In this document: positions 54,118-64,000 of the stretch, in pieces
Layout of the letters: every line of letters begins with the position of its first letter
How positions within the stretch are numbered: the first letter of the stretch is position 1
DNA from: Avena insularis
Taxonomy: Eukaryota; Streptophyta; Magnoliopsida; Poales; Poaceae
DNA length: 64,000 nt
Reading direction: 5' to 3'
Assembly: GCA_023614405.1 (NCBI GenBank)
Contig: CM042688.1
Coordinates: 69,488,253 to 69,552,252 of the forward strand
Made by a program: the position numbers and the translations under genes
The notes under the pieces: model-generated
The model's input: the letters and a program-made list of their open reading frames with translations, nothing else
Told to the model about the DNA's origin: nothing
Databases searched by the model: none

Positions 54118-56384
54118 TTGAATGCAATGTCCTTCCATATGAGACCATCGGACATAGCGGGACACGCGCGCGAAATTGCGGCAAACGGTGATATAATCAG
54201 TCGCGCCACAATTTCGTTCACTACCCACTGAAACTCGCCCTCTATTTAGCTGCTATTGTCGAGAGTTGAAATCCATTCCTTTATTTCCCCCTTTCGAGCT
54301 TCTTCCTCCTTTGATTTCTATGGCCATGACTGAGAGTTTGGACCTCGAGTGCAGCTATGGAGGCCGCGCTAAAACCTGCCCCCTATTTAGCTATTGTCCA
54401 CCGTTGAAATCAATTCCTTTATTCCCCCTTTCGAGCCTCTTCCTCCTCTGATTTCTATGTCCATGACAAGAGTTGGGACCTCGAGTGCAGCGATGAAGGC
54501 TGTCAACGGACTTCTGAGTTCCCTATCCTCCCAACATGGGTGTTGGGTGCTAGATGTTCGCTTGCTGCAAGAATCCATTTTGCCATCTCCAGCGAGCATG
54601 GAAACAGTGGTGCTACCGGCTTTGCCCTTAAGCACAAGGATAGTAGTCATGCTGGCTTTCCCGTTTTCCCATCCTCCCGATCTCTGTGCTCAAGCCTACT
54701 CCTGTCGCTTAAAAACATCTACCTCCTCATGTTGTAGTTGTAACTTGTGTTCATTGGTCATCTGCAACTGATAGAAATTGTATGATTATTAGGACTGTTT
54801 GTTGGTCACAAAGGTTCTTACATTGTTCTGCTTTGTACCATACCATGCTTAGCCAAATGTGGAATAGCAGGGCTAGTAGCTCACCTGATTTGTCTGCTCT
54901 CTCCATGGAAAATTTTGACATGAGCTGAATGAAGCCCACCTTCCTAAACTTTAAATTGTTTGGGAACCCGCTTTATCAGAGTTCTTCCTGAATAGGATTG
55001 AGCTCATAAAACGAAGGTGTTCGTAGCAGAAAACAAAAAAACCTAGCTATTGCAACACCGATGTCAAGATCTATCTATGAGTTAATGTAGTAATGGGGAT
55101 GGAGTTTCGGTGACATACCCTGAACACCGAAAGTACTTAACATCCCACGAGGAATGTGGATGAAGTAGTCGAACTCGTAGCCGACCTCAAGGTCGTGAAG
55201 CTTCTCGCAAGTCATCCCATGTCCTTGCACGACAATGACCCGCATTCTCCTTGATCCAGCCGGGATGTGAAAATGACCCTCTAGAACTAGGATCTAGCAG
55301 CGCGACGATGTGTCGGGGTGGTGTCGCCTCCCACGTGCACACTTCATATTGGAACCACACTTGAGAGATACGACAAAGAGGGAGGGAAAAATCCCTAAGT
55401 AAAATGCCTTAGGAAATTCCCTTTTTTAATTATTGTTTTTTCCCTCTCGTATTCTCCTCTTTATATAAGGGAAAATGAGTCACCCTTGGCAATGTGGGAC
55501 AAAAGGAGAGGAGGAGGGCGCACATGCACGCCAAGGAGGCGGCGGCACCGGATGGCCCGGGTGGGCCCCACTCGCCAGCGTGCACGCGACATGAGGCGCA
55601 CGGCTGTGGATGGCCGAGGTGGGCCCCTCCTGCTGGCCCGCCCACCCATGTGGCGGCCCTAGGGCCCGATTGGTGGGGATCTAGGCGGTGGCGGCCCATT
55701 TTGGGTGGCCTCCCTTTTGTCCCTTTCCCTTCGAGGATTTTGGCCCATTAGCGGAGATTGCCCCAAAAATTAATTTTTAAATATTTATTTAATGTTAATT
55801 GTAATATTTAATATGAAATACATATTATCAAATTCGTTTTGATCCGAAACACCTTCCAGTTCACTTCGAACAACTTCGGAATCTCCTGGAACTATTCCGT
55901 TACACCTTTAGAACAATTCCAACATTCTATTTCTCAACAGTGATCCCAACGCTTCCATAACGATCTTAGAACATCGTAAGACCCTTAAGTGTGTTACCCT
56001 TGGTTCAGGAATGTCATAGACATGATTGACATCTCTCTCATATCAATGATCAATAGCAGGACATGGATCCCATAATGATCCCTAGGCATTACACGATGTT
56101 ATGTCATTTGAACCATAAACTCCGAGTCTAATTCTTTCTATTTTTTGATACATGACTTATCCGAGATTTGATCATTAATCTCGTTACCGACAAGTCCATT
56201 TAACTCGTTACCGTGATACTGTATCCCCATGACCTAGTCATTTGGTTGCAACCTATTGGTTATAATCTTACCAAGTGGGCCCGATGTATCTTACCGTCAC
56301 GTGGGTGAACAAATCCTGGTCTTGATGCATACGTCTCAACGTGTCCCTCTGGAATACCCAACATGCACCTTTATGGTCATGGGA
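54118..56384. repeat. Segmental duplication, unit 1
   Basis: About 2.27 kb, starting TGAATGCAATGTCCTTCC and ending in an LTR at CTTTATGGTCA. It consists of a unique-looking block (to 55017) plus a BARE-like LTR piece. The block contains a nested repeat: GTTGAAATC-ATTCCTTTATT followed by CCCCTTTCGAGC occurs near 54270 and 54395. Short Met-initiated ORFs (TSSAAMKAVNGLLSSLSSQH near 54480) recur in unit 2, but I cannot assign them to a family. Confidence 0.75.
55018..56384 (-). repeat. BARE/Angela-like LTR, truncated (in unit 1)
   Basis: Minus-oriented Copia LTR. Its 3' end matches the other two copies (GCAGAAAACAAAAAA, CATCCC(A/G)CG(A/G)GGAA(T/C)GTGGATGAAGTAGTCGA) and its middle has GACTTATCCGAGATTTGATCATTAATC and CTCTGGAATACCCAACATGCACC. 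It is cut at GGTCA where duplication unit 2 begins. Confidence 0.75.
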
Positions 56385-58791
56385 ATGCGGTGTCCTTGCA
56401 TAAGCAACCATCGGATATAGCGGGATGGGTGGATGGCATGCGAGCTCGCGCACACCGCAACGAAATTGCGGCAAACAGTGGTCGAGTTTATCCCGCTGCA
56501 ATTTCGTTCACTGCCTGCTCAAACTCGCCCCTATCCGCAATTTCGTTCACTACCCGCTCAAACTCGCCCCTATTTAGGGGTTGTTGTCCATCATTGAAAT
56601 CAATTCCTTTATTTCCCCCTTTCGAGCTTCTTCCTCCTCTAATTTCTATGGCCACAACGAGAGTTTGAACCTCGAGTGCGGCGATCAAGGCCACACTCAA
56701 ATTTGCAGCGAGGGAGGCCGTGCTCAGACTCTCCCCCTATTTAGTTGTTGTTGTCCACCGTTGAAATCAATTCCTTTATTTACCCCTTTCAAGCTTCTTC
56801 CTCCTCTTTGTATGGCCATGACGAGAGTTTGGACCTCGTGTGCAGCGATGGAGGTCATCAATGGTCTGCTGAATTCCCTATCATCCCAACATGTGTGCTA
56901 GATGTTTGCTTGCTACAATAATCTTGAACCATCGTTCTAACATAGATCTAGCTAGATGTATGGATATGCAACCATAGTTGATATTTGGCATGCTCGAATG
57001 GATGCCATTCTACCAGCTCCCATGAGAACCGAGATGGTGGTACTACCGGATTTTCCCTCAAGCATGAGGATAGTAGTCATGCTGGCTTTCCCATCCTCCC
57101 GATCTCTGTGCTCAAGCCTACACCTTTCGCTTAAAACAACATCTACCCCTTCACTTTGTAGTTGTAACGTGTGTTCATTGGTCATCTGCAACTGATAGAA
57201 AGTGTATCATGGTTAGGATTATTCGTTGGTCACAAAGGTGCTTGCATTATTCTCATTTGTCCCATGCTTAGCTGAATGTAGAATATCAGGGGTAGTAGCT
57301 CACCCGATTTGTCTGCTCTCTCCGTGGAAAAATTTGACATGAGCTGAATGGAGCCTACCTTCCTAAACTTTCAATTGTTTGGGAACATGCTTTATCAGAG
57401 TTCTTCCTAAATAGGATGGTTGAGCTCGTAACTGAAGGGGTTCATAGCAGAAAACAAAAAAATTACATCGCAACACCAATGTCAAGATCTCTCTATGAGT
57501 AAATGTAGTAATGTGGATGGAAGTTTCAGACACATACCCTTGTAGACCAATAGCGTTTAACATCCCGCGGGGAACGTGGATGAAGTAGTCGAACTTGTAG
57601 CCAGCCTCAAGGTCATGAAGCTCCTCACAAGTCACCCGAGATCCTTACACGACAACCCAGGTGCCACTAGTGGTAGCACCTCCGTGGTTTCGCACATGTC
57701 TGGTGTCCAACGATGACTCCCGTTCTCCTTGATCTAGTCAGGATGCAGAAATGGGATCCAGCAGCGCGAGGGCATTCTGGGTGGTGTCGTCTCCCACGTG
57801 TGTAGTTCTTCTTGAAATCACACTCGCGAGATTCAACAAATAATTCACCAAGGAAAATGCCTTAGGAAATTCACATTTTAAATTGTTGTTTTTCCATCTC
57901 CTATTCTCCTTTTTAAGGGAAAAGGAGGCAACACATGGCAATGTGGGACAAAAGGAGAGGAGGAGGGGACTGGGTGGGCCCCACCCGCCCTCGTGCACGC
58001 GGCCTGAAGCGCGCGACTGTGGCTGGCTAGGGTGGGCCCCGCTTGCTGACTCACCCACCCACGTGGCAGCCCTAGGGCCTGGTTGGTGGGGCTCTAGGCG
58101 GTGGCGACCCCTTTTGCCTGGCCTCCCTTTTGGGCCCTTTCCCTTTGATGATTTTGGCCCATTAGCAGAGGTTGCCCCAAAAATTAATTTTTAAATATTT
58201 ATTTAATATTAATTATAATATTTAATATGAAATACATATTATCAAATTTCGTTTGATCCAAAACACTTTTTGATTCACTTCGAATAACTTCGGAATCTCC
58301 TGGAACTATTCTGGTACTCCTTCAGTATGATTCCGAAATTATCTTTCTCAATGGTGATCCCAACACCTTCATAACGATCTCAGAATAAATTAATCACTTT
58401 ATTTCCCTACGGTTCAGGAATGTCACAGACATGATCGAGATCTCTCTCATATTAATGATCAATAGCGGGACTAGGATGCCCATAATGATCCCTATGCATT
58501 CCACGATGTTATGTCATTTGAACCATAAACTCCGAGTCCAATTCTTTTTTATTTCTTTGATACATGAATTATCTGAGATTTGATTATTAATCTTGTTACC
58601 GACAAGTCCATTTAACTCGTTATTGTGGTACTGTATCCCCATGACCTAGTCATTTGGTTACAACCTATCGGATATAATCTCACTAAGTGGGCCCAGTGCA
58701 TCTTTCCATCACATGAGTGAACAAATCCTGATCTTGATGCATACGCCTCAACGTGTCCCTCTGGAATACCCGACATGCACCTTTATGGTCA
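56385..58791. repeat. Segmental duplication, unit 2
   Basis: Homologous to unit 1 along its whole length: GGAATGCGGTGTCCTTGCATAAG...CCATCGGATATAGCGGG at the start, two copies of the GAAATCAATTCCTTTATT block (56597, 56762), the TTGACATGAGCTGAATG...ATAGGAT segment, then the LTR. It also has its own 39-bp tandem duplication (56500-56577, GCAATTTCGTTCACT...). Confidence 0.75.
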
Positions 58792-59203
58792 CCCTGCTAT
58801 GGTGTGATGGTTGATACAATCAAAGAAGCCGTAGGTGATAGTGATTAAATATGATCTCACAGTCTAAGTAGAAGGTCACTTAGTTTCTAACTATTACGAC
58901 GATAAACCATGTGACTTGATCATGTCATAATACTTATGTGGGTAATGTCCATCACATCAGTCACCAATGATGTGACTCCATTATCAACTAGCATAAATGC
59001 TCCATGATCAGGAAACCTTGATCATCAGTTGCCCATCGAACTTGTTGTATAGAGGCTACTAGGGACTATGGTTTGTTTGTGTACCACACCTATATCAATG
59101 TTTCCACTTGATACAGTTATATCACGATACCAAACTAATATGAACTAATTGAGATATGATAATAAATCTATTTATTATTTGCCTCTAGGACATATCTCCT
59201 TCT
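57439..59203 (-). repeat. BARE/Angela-like LTR, near full length
   Basis: About 1765 bp, minus-oriented. The start reads (minus) AGAAGGAGATATGTCCTAGAGG, a mutated form of TGTTGGAGATATGCCC, and abuts GTGGGAGACAG, the expected polypurine tract. Hence it is a 3' LTR. The outer edge is approximate because terminal bases have mutated. Confidence 0.75.
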
Positions 59204-61400
59204 GTCTCCCACTTGCATTAGAGTGCAAATAATCTAGTTACATTTGTTTATACTCGACCATGAACGTGTGTGTTTATGATCATGCTTGCGTATGGGAAAC
59301 ATCATGTTTTTGATCTGTGTTACCAGATCGTATGTCTTTTGCAAATCGTTAATGTCTTCCTAATATTGACATTTACATCATTATCACATAATGTGTTGAA
59401 GTATTCGTTTAGCGATAGAGTGAGACTTTTTTCTTGGTGTTTAGCATGACGGTCAATCAGTCACGAGAACTTTCAAAGTTGTCATGTATACACTAGAAAC
59501 ACACTCAGTTGAAGTTGAACTTCATTAGACAAACTTGTCATACTTGCTATTTTCTAAAGTAGTTACCTACTTTTTTATCCATGTAGATCCTTGTTATTCA
59601 ACCAAGGTTCGATGGTATGCATAATCTTGGTTCAGTGATTTATGAATCATCTCAGAACATGTTCTATCATTCAAGAATGCGGGTCACATTTTAGTCAAGT
59701 ATGCAACATGGTGACATGTGGAAGAGACATATGATAGAGTCATATGGGATGAAGATCATTCCTTTCTTCCTTTTAACCATAGTTGACAATACCTAATGTT
59801 TCTCGTAGCTTTACAAGTGAGAACATATTTCTTTGCTTGTTCCATTATGATCTACTTCAGAATCCAGTCCAGGATATTCTGAACTTTCTTCAGAAACTCA
59901 ACGAAACACTTTTTACCTTTTAATGTTCATTAAGTATCTTAATCCATCTTGATATATTAATATCTTAATGCATAGTTCGACTTCATTTACAGACCTTTTA
60001 CCATCACTAATATCAAAACAGGTCATTCACTATATGTCATACATATATATTATAATGTTGTCACACTCCCACTCAAATATGCTATCATATATGAGATAAT
60101 TGTGATATCCTCATAGCTCCCACTGAAATATGTCATTCACACATTTGAACAAGAAACTATTTAGCTCCCACTCAAATACTTCATAAGTGTAGTTCTTCCC
60201 GATCCTTTGGTAATTTTAAAAACCTTTGATCTAGTATCAAGTCGAGAATTTCCCACTACAAGATACATTACCATCCAATTTGTAAGTATAAATCCAACAT
60301 ACTAAAGCATTTCTATTCATTGTAGTCAATTGCTTGAATTTGTCAAGACAATCTTTGTGAAAAATCGAGCTATATGTCCTTTTCAAGGTTTCATTTCCTC
60401 CTTATAACTTTGGAGTTATTCGAGAAGCTTAAGTAGTTTCCTTACTTAACAAGATCAAACAACATATTGCTTTTGCAATCTTAAATGTAGCCTTTTAGGA
60501 TTTAACGACTCTCAATAATTTCTCGTACTTTAGGTCCATCATCTCTTGTTTGTAGTTTGTAGGCACATCATGTTCATCTAACATGACAAGTGATTCAATA
60601 ATGTATTTCCACAATGTGGGAAACACATCCTTGAATCCTACTTCCTCTAGTAAAGCACTTAATCGAAATGTTATGATCATTATCATGAGTTTCACCTCAT
60701 CATGTAAAGTTTTATTTCACAGAACATATTTTGTTGCGCTACTCGACATTTGTGGTAAGATCGAATATCTTGATTTCGAACTTCCACTATCTCCATCGAC
60801 ATTCTTATCGAGAAACTTTTCTTGATAACAGTGCATTGGACAACAACTGGTTTGTCTTTTAGCCGTGGAAAACTTATATCCATAGTTGCTTATGACTATT
60901 TCTACAAATATTTATTCGTAACGAATTTATCAAAGTCTCTAGAAACTCAAACGTGCCATAACTCTTATGGTGTTGTTTCCACGAATCTGGATGATTCCTT
61001 ATATTCATAAGTGTTTGCTAACTTTATGAATTATAGTTCTAACTTTCTACAGTAACCCAGCAAGATTGTTTTAGACCATATGTATCTATTACATTATGGC
61101 TATGATGCTTAGACCGTATCAATGCGCTTTAATATAGTTAATCATGATAGTTCGTCAAATAACTCTCACAAGTCTTTTATGCGCTAAGATCTTAACTCAA
61201 ATACTAGTCACTTTGATTGAAACCCCTGACTAGTATTTTCTTGTTAATTTCATATCCTTTTGAAAACATCTAAACATTTCAAATGGTTTTAGGTCCATGC
61301 TTCATTTAGAAAATACCCTTTATTCACTTAAATCCGTATTCATGTTTAATGATAATGACATCCACTATATTGATGAATGATAAATCATTATGTATGAAGG
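59204..61400 (-). other. 3' internal sequence of a degenerate Copia element
   Basis: Starts at the polypurine tract and continues with AT-rich DNA containing CTCCCACT repeated several times (60065, 60110, 60155, 60250). A short minus-strand ORF (60695-60495; FKDVFPTLWKYIIESLVMLDEHDVPTNYKQ) looks like decayed element coding sequence, but I cannot name the domain. No integrase or RT motif and no primer binding site were found, so the interior is strongly shortened. Confidence 0.5.
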
Positions 61401-63247
61401 GGTTCGGGGTAGAACACACAATTTTTTCGCACGTGAACACACCTAATGTCAGAATCTATCTAGGAGTATACTATAATGGCAGAGGTTTCAGATACATACC
61501 CTTGTAGTCTGAAAGTGGTTAATGTTCCGAGGGGAACATGGATGACGTAGTCGTACTCGTAGTTGACCTCAAGGTCGCGAAGCTCCTCGCAAGTCACCCC
61601 TTGCTCCATCATGCAACATCCCAGCTCGTGATAATCAAGGTGCCACAAGTAGCAGCACCCTCATGGTTTCGCACACATACGGTGTATGATGACAACCTCT
61701 ATTCTCTGATCCCTGCCAAGAGTGAGGAAGTAGATCCTTTGGATGGAATCCCTGCAGCGCAATGACATGCTGCAGGTGCACCGTATCTTGCATGTGCAGT
61801 CCTTCTAGGGACCGTGCCATCGCGAGAACACAACGAGGGAGAGAGTTCCCTTAGGAAATTGCCTCAGAGAATTATTGTGTATTTTCGCCACCCCTAGGCC
61901 CCTCCTTGTATAGGAGAAGGGAGAGTATTCCCTTCCCTCAAGTCCTGGGGTGGGACTAAATGAGAGGGGGTGGGAGGAGGCGCCAAGGGAGGGGCCACCA
62001 TGGGCTTGCCGGCTGGGCCAGGTGGACCCCACCCCGCGCACAACACCATGCTGGTCGTCTGGGCCCCTAGGCGGCGGCTTGGCCTTGCCTTAGGGTGGTT
62101 TGCCCTCTTGCGCCTTGTTCCTGCGGGAACTTGGCCCATTAGAGAATTTGCCCTTTGAAATTAGATTTTAATAATATATTTAATATTAATCACATTAATT
62201 AATATGAAATACATATTATTAAATCCCATTTGACCTGAAACACCTTTCGGTTCCCTCCGAACAACTTTGGATTCTCCCAGAATGATTCCAGTTCTCGCAC
62301 TTCTATAATTCCATCTTACAGAATGATCTCTAGGTGTCATTGTACCCTTAAGCGCATTACCCCAATGGCTCAAGAACATCACATACATGATCGATGATCA
62401 TCAGCAGGACCAGGATGCCCATAATGACCCCTGTGCATTCCATAATGTAATGTTGTTTGAACCATAAAATGTCGAGTACAATTCCCTTTGTTACTTTGAT
62501 ACTGACTTATCCGAGATCTGATCAATCGTATCACTATACCTAGTTCAATATCGGTACCACAAGTTCTATTTTACTCGTTCATGTAATATTCCATCCATGT
62601 GACCCAGTCACATGTTGCAACATTTAAGGATGTAATCTCATTGAGTCGGCCGTGTGTATCTTCCCATCACGCGGGTGAACAAATCCTGGTCTTGATGCAT
62701 AGGCCTCAACTATTCCTCTGGAATACCCAACGTACATTGTTATAGTCACCCAGTTACGGTCATGACGGTTGATGCAGTCAAAGCAGCCTCAGGAGATAGA
62801 GATTAATATGATCTCACGGTCTAAGGAGAAGGAAACTACGCTTCTAACTACTGCAGCGATGAACCATATGACTTGATCGTGTCGCAATAATTATATTGGG
62901 TATTGTCCATCACATCATTCATAATGAAGTGACATTGTTGTGAGTTGACGTTTAAAGTAAGTCCATGATCAGGAAACCTCGATTATTAGCTGCCCAATGA
63001 ACTAATGTAAATATAGGCTACTAGGGACTTGGTCTGTTTCATACTACCTCCGTTCCACAATGTAAGCCTTTCTAGCAAGCTGTTTTAGCTTTCTAAAAAG
63101 GCTTATATCGTAGAAAAGAGGGAGTACCACACATGTATCAATGTTTCCACTTGATACAATTATAACACAATATGAAACTATTACAAACTAATTGAGATAT
63201 GATAATAAAATCCATTTATTATTTGCTTCTAGGGCATATCTCCTTAA
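61401..63247 (-). repeat. Third BARE/Angela-like LTR, carrying a MITE
   Basis: Same LTR type and orientation as 57439-59203: GAGGGGAACATGGATGACGTAGTCG near 61528, CTCTGGAATACCCAACG near 62717, ATTATTTGCTTCTAGGGCATATCTCCTTAA at the end. It is followed by the same polypurine/internal sequence, so this is again a 3' LTR rather than the 5' partner of the previous one. Confidence 0.72.
63044..63124. mobile_element. 81-bp Stowaway-type MITE inside the third LTR
   Basis: CTACCTCCGTTCCAC...GAAAAGAGGGAG with imperfect terminal inverted repeats (both ends contain ...TAAGCC/GGCTTA...), flanked by TA (63042-63043 and 63125-63126). The homologous LTR at 57439-59203 has the empty site with a single TA (GTTTGTGTACCACACC, ~59080). 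Confidence 0.85.
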
Positions 63248-64000
63248 GTCTCCCACTTGCACTAGAGTACAAATAATCTAGCTTGCATTTGCTACTAATC
63301 ATAAACCATATCACATATGTGTTTATTGATCATACTTGCTCATGGGAAACGTCATGTCCTTGATCTATGTTACCGGATCAATATGTATTTTGAAAATCAT
63401 TAATGTCTCTAATTTTGACATTTACACAGTTATCATATAATGTGTCGAAGTATTCGTTTGGCGATAGAGTGAGACTTTGTTTCTAGTGTTTATAATGATA
63501 GTCGATCAATCAATTGGAATTTCATGATTGTCAAGTAAACTCTGGAAACACACTTAGTAGAAGTCAAACTTCTTTAGTCAAAACAACTAGTCACTTTAGA
63601 AGTAGCCATATACTTCCATATATATGTAGATCCTAATCGACAGTGCATTGAATACAACTATGATGTCTAATCTTGCTAGTTACAATTTAAGGAAAAACTT
63701 AACTCTGGTTCAGTGATTTAACTCAGAAATCACTTCAAGACATGTTCTTACAACTAAGGACATGTTCTTCTAACCAAAAACTTGGTGCACATTACGTCGA
63801 GTATACAAGATGGTTATATGGAAGAACCTATGACTAAGGCATAGGAGATGCAACACATCTCTTTTCTTTGTTTTAATCATAACTGTGATACTGAGATCAA
63901 AAGCAGTGCTTCATCCAGATATACAAGTAAGAACTGCTCTTACCTTGTACAATTCTAAACTATTTCAAAATCTTATCTAGGATGCTCTGAACTTCTTCAG
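63248..64000 (-). other. 3' internal sequence of another Copia copy, running off the window
   Basis: Begins GTCTCCCACTTGCACTAGAGTAC as at 59204 and stays alignable with it (TTCGTTTGGCGATAGAGTGAGACTTTG, GATGCTCTGAACTTCTTCAG at the window end). No ORF. Confidence 0.6.

Noticed and set aside
54394..54771. Possible N-terminus of a coiled-coil resistance protein (TSSAAMKAVNGLLSSLS)
   Set aside because: Resemblance is a short Ala/Leu pattern only. No NB-ARC or LRR motif follows and the frame ends soon. Left as an unassigned frame.
55430..55751. Several GC-rich frames near 55.5 kb and 58.0 kb
   Set aside because: They lie within degenerate Copia LTRs and change between LTR copies; not genes.

Overview
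The window looks like nuclear DNA of a Triticeae grass (wheat, barley, rye or Aegilops type). The basis is repeat content recognised by eye: BARE-1/Angela-like Copia LTRs (start TGTTGGAGATATGCCC), Sabrina/WHAM-like LTRs (TGATACG...GTATCA), Tat-lineage Ty3/gypsy elements with an antisense ORF, Stowaway MITEs and a CACTA terminus. No species call is possible from sequence alone.

Layout. 1-2664: 3' end of a Tat-type gypsy element (C) inserted into a Sabrina-like element (D, 2665-5536). 5537-15690: a nest of insertions. An old gypsy element (F) is split by a WHAM/Sabrina-like element (E, 6600-13285, TSD CACAC). E carries a CACTA terminus (to 12945), which in turn holds a BARE-like solo LTR (11134-12788, TSD ATATT). 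16.4-26.0 kb is the only gene island. It holds three spliced plus-strand host genes: a MACPF-domain protein (CAD1/NSL1 family), an NRT1/PTR (NPF4-like) transporter and an oil-body-associated protein (OBAP/DUF1264). 26678-38717: Tat element A, plus orientation, decayed. 39458-53776: complete but inactive Tat element B, minus orientation, TSD GTCAC. 53777-64000: a 2.3 kb tandem duplication and degenerate BARE-like Copia LTR/internal segments, with no convincing gene.

How the parts work together. The three host genes have clean exon-intron structures with GT-AG borders and intact reading frames. The MACPF introns host a MITE and a 350-bp solo LTR; the OBAP upstream region carries RY and ACGT-type motifs expected of seed promoters. 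Tat elements A, B and C share one plan: gag-PR-RT-RNaseH-aRNH-INT on one strand, then an intron-containing ORF on the opposite strand before the 3' LTR, with its own TATA-like box. Comparing A and B codon by codon shows that most inactivating stops are C-to-T changes, as expected from decay of methylated DNA.

The most unusual observations are: the conserved candidate promoter of the antisense ORF; ~60-bp tandem arrays in an apparently equivalent antisense-ORF intron of A and B; a TAG at the same codon between PR and RT in A and B; and two equal 42-nt mini-exons at the N-terminus of the NPF gene. All positions were read by eye; LTR edges without a matching TSD are approximate.
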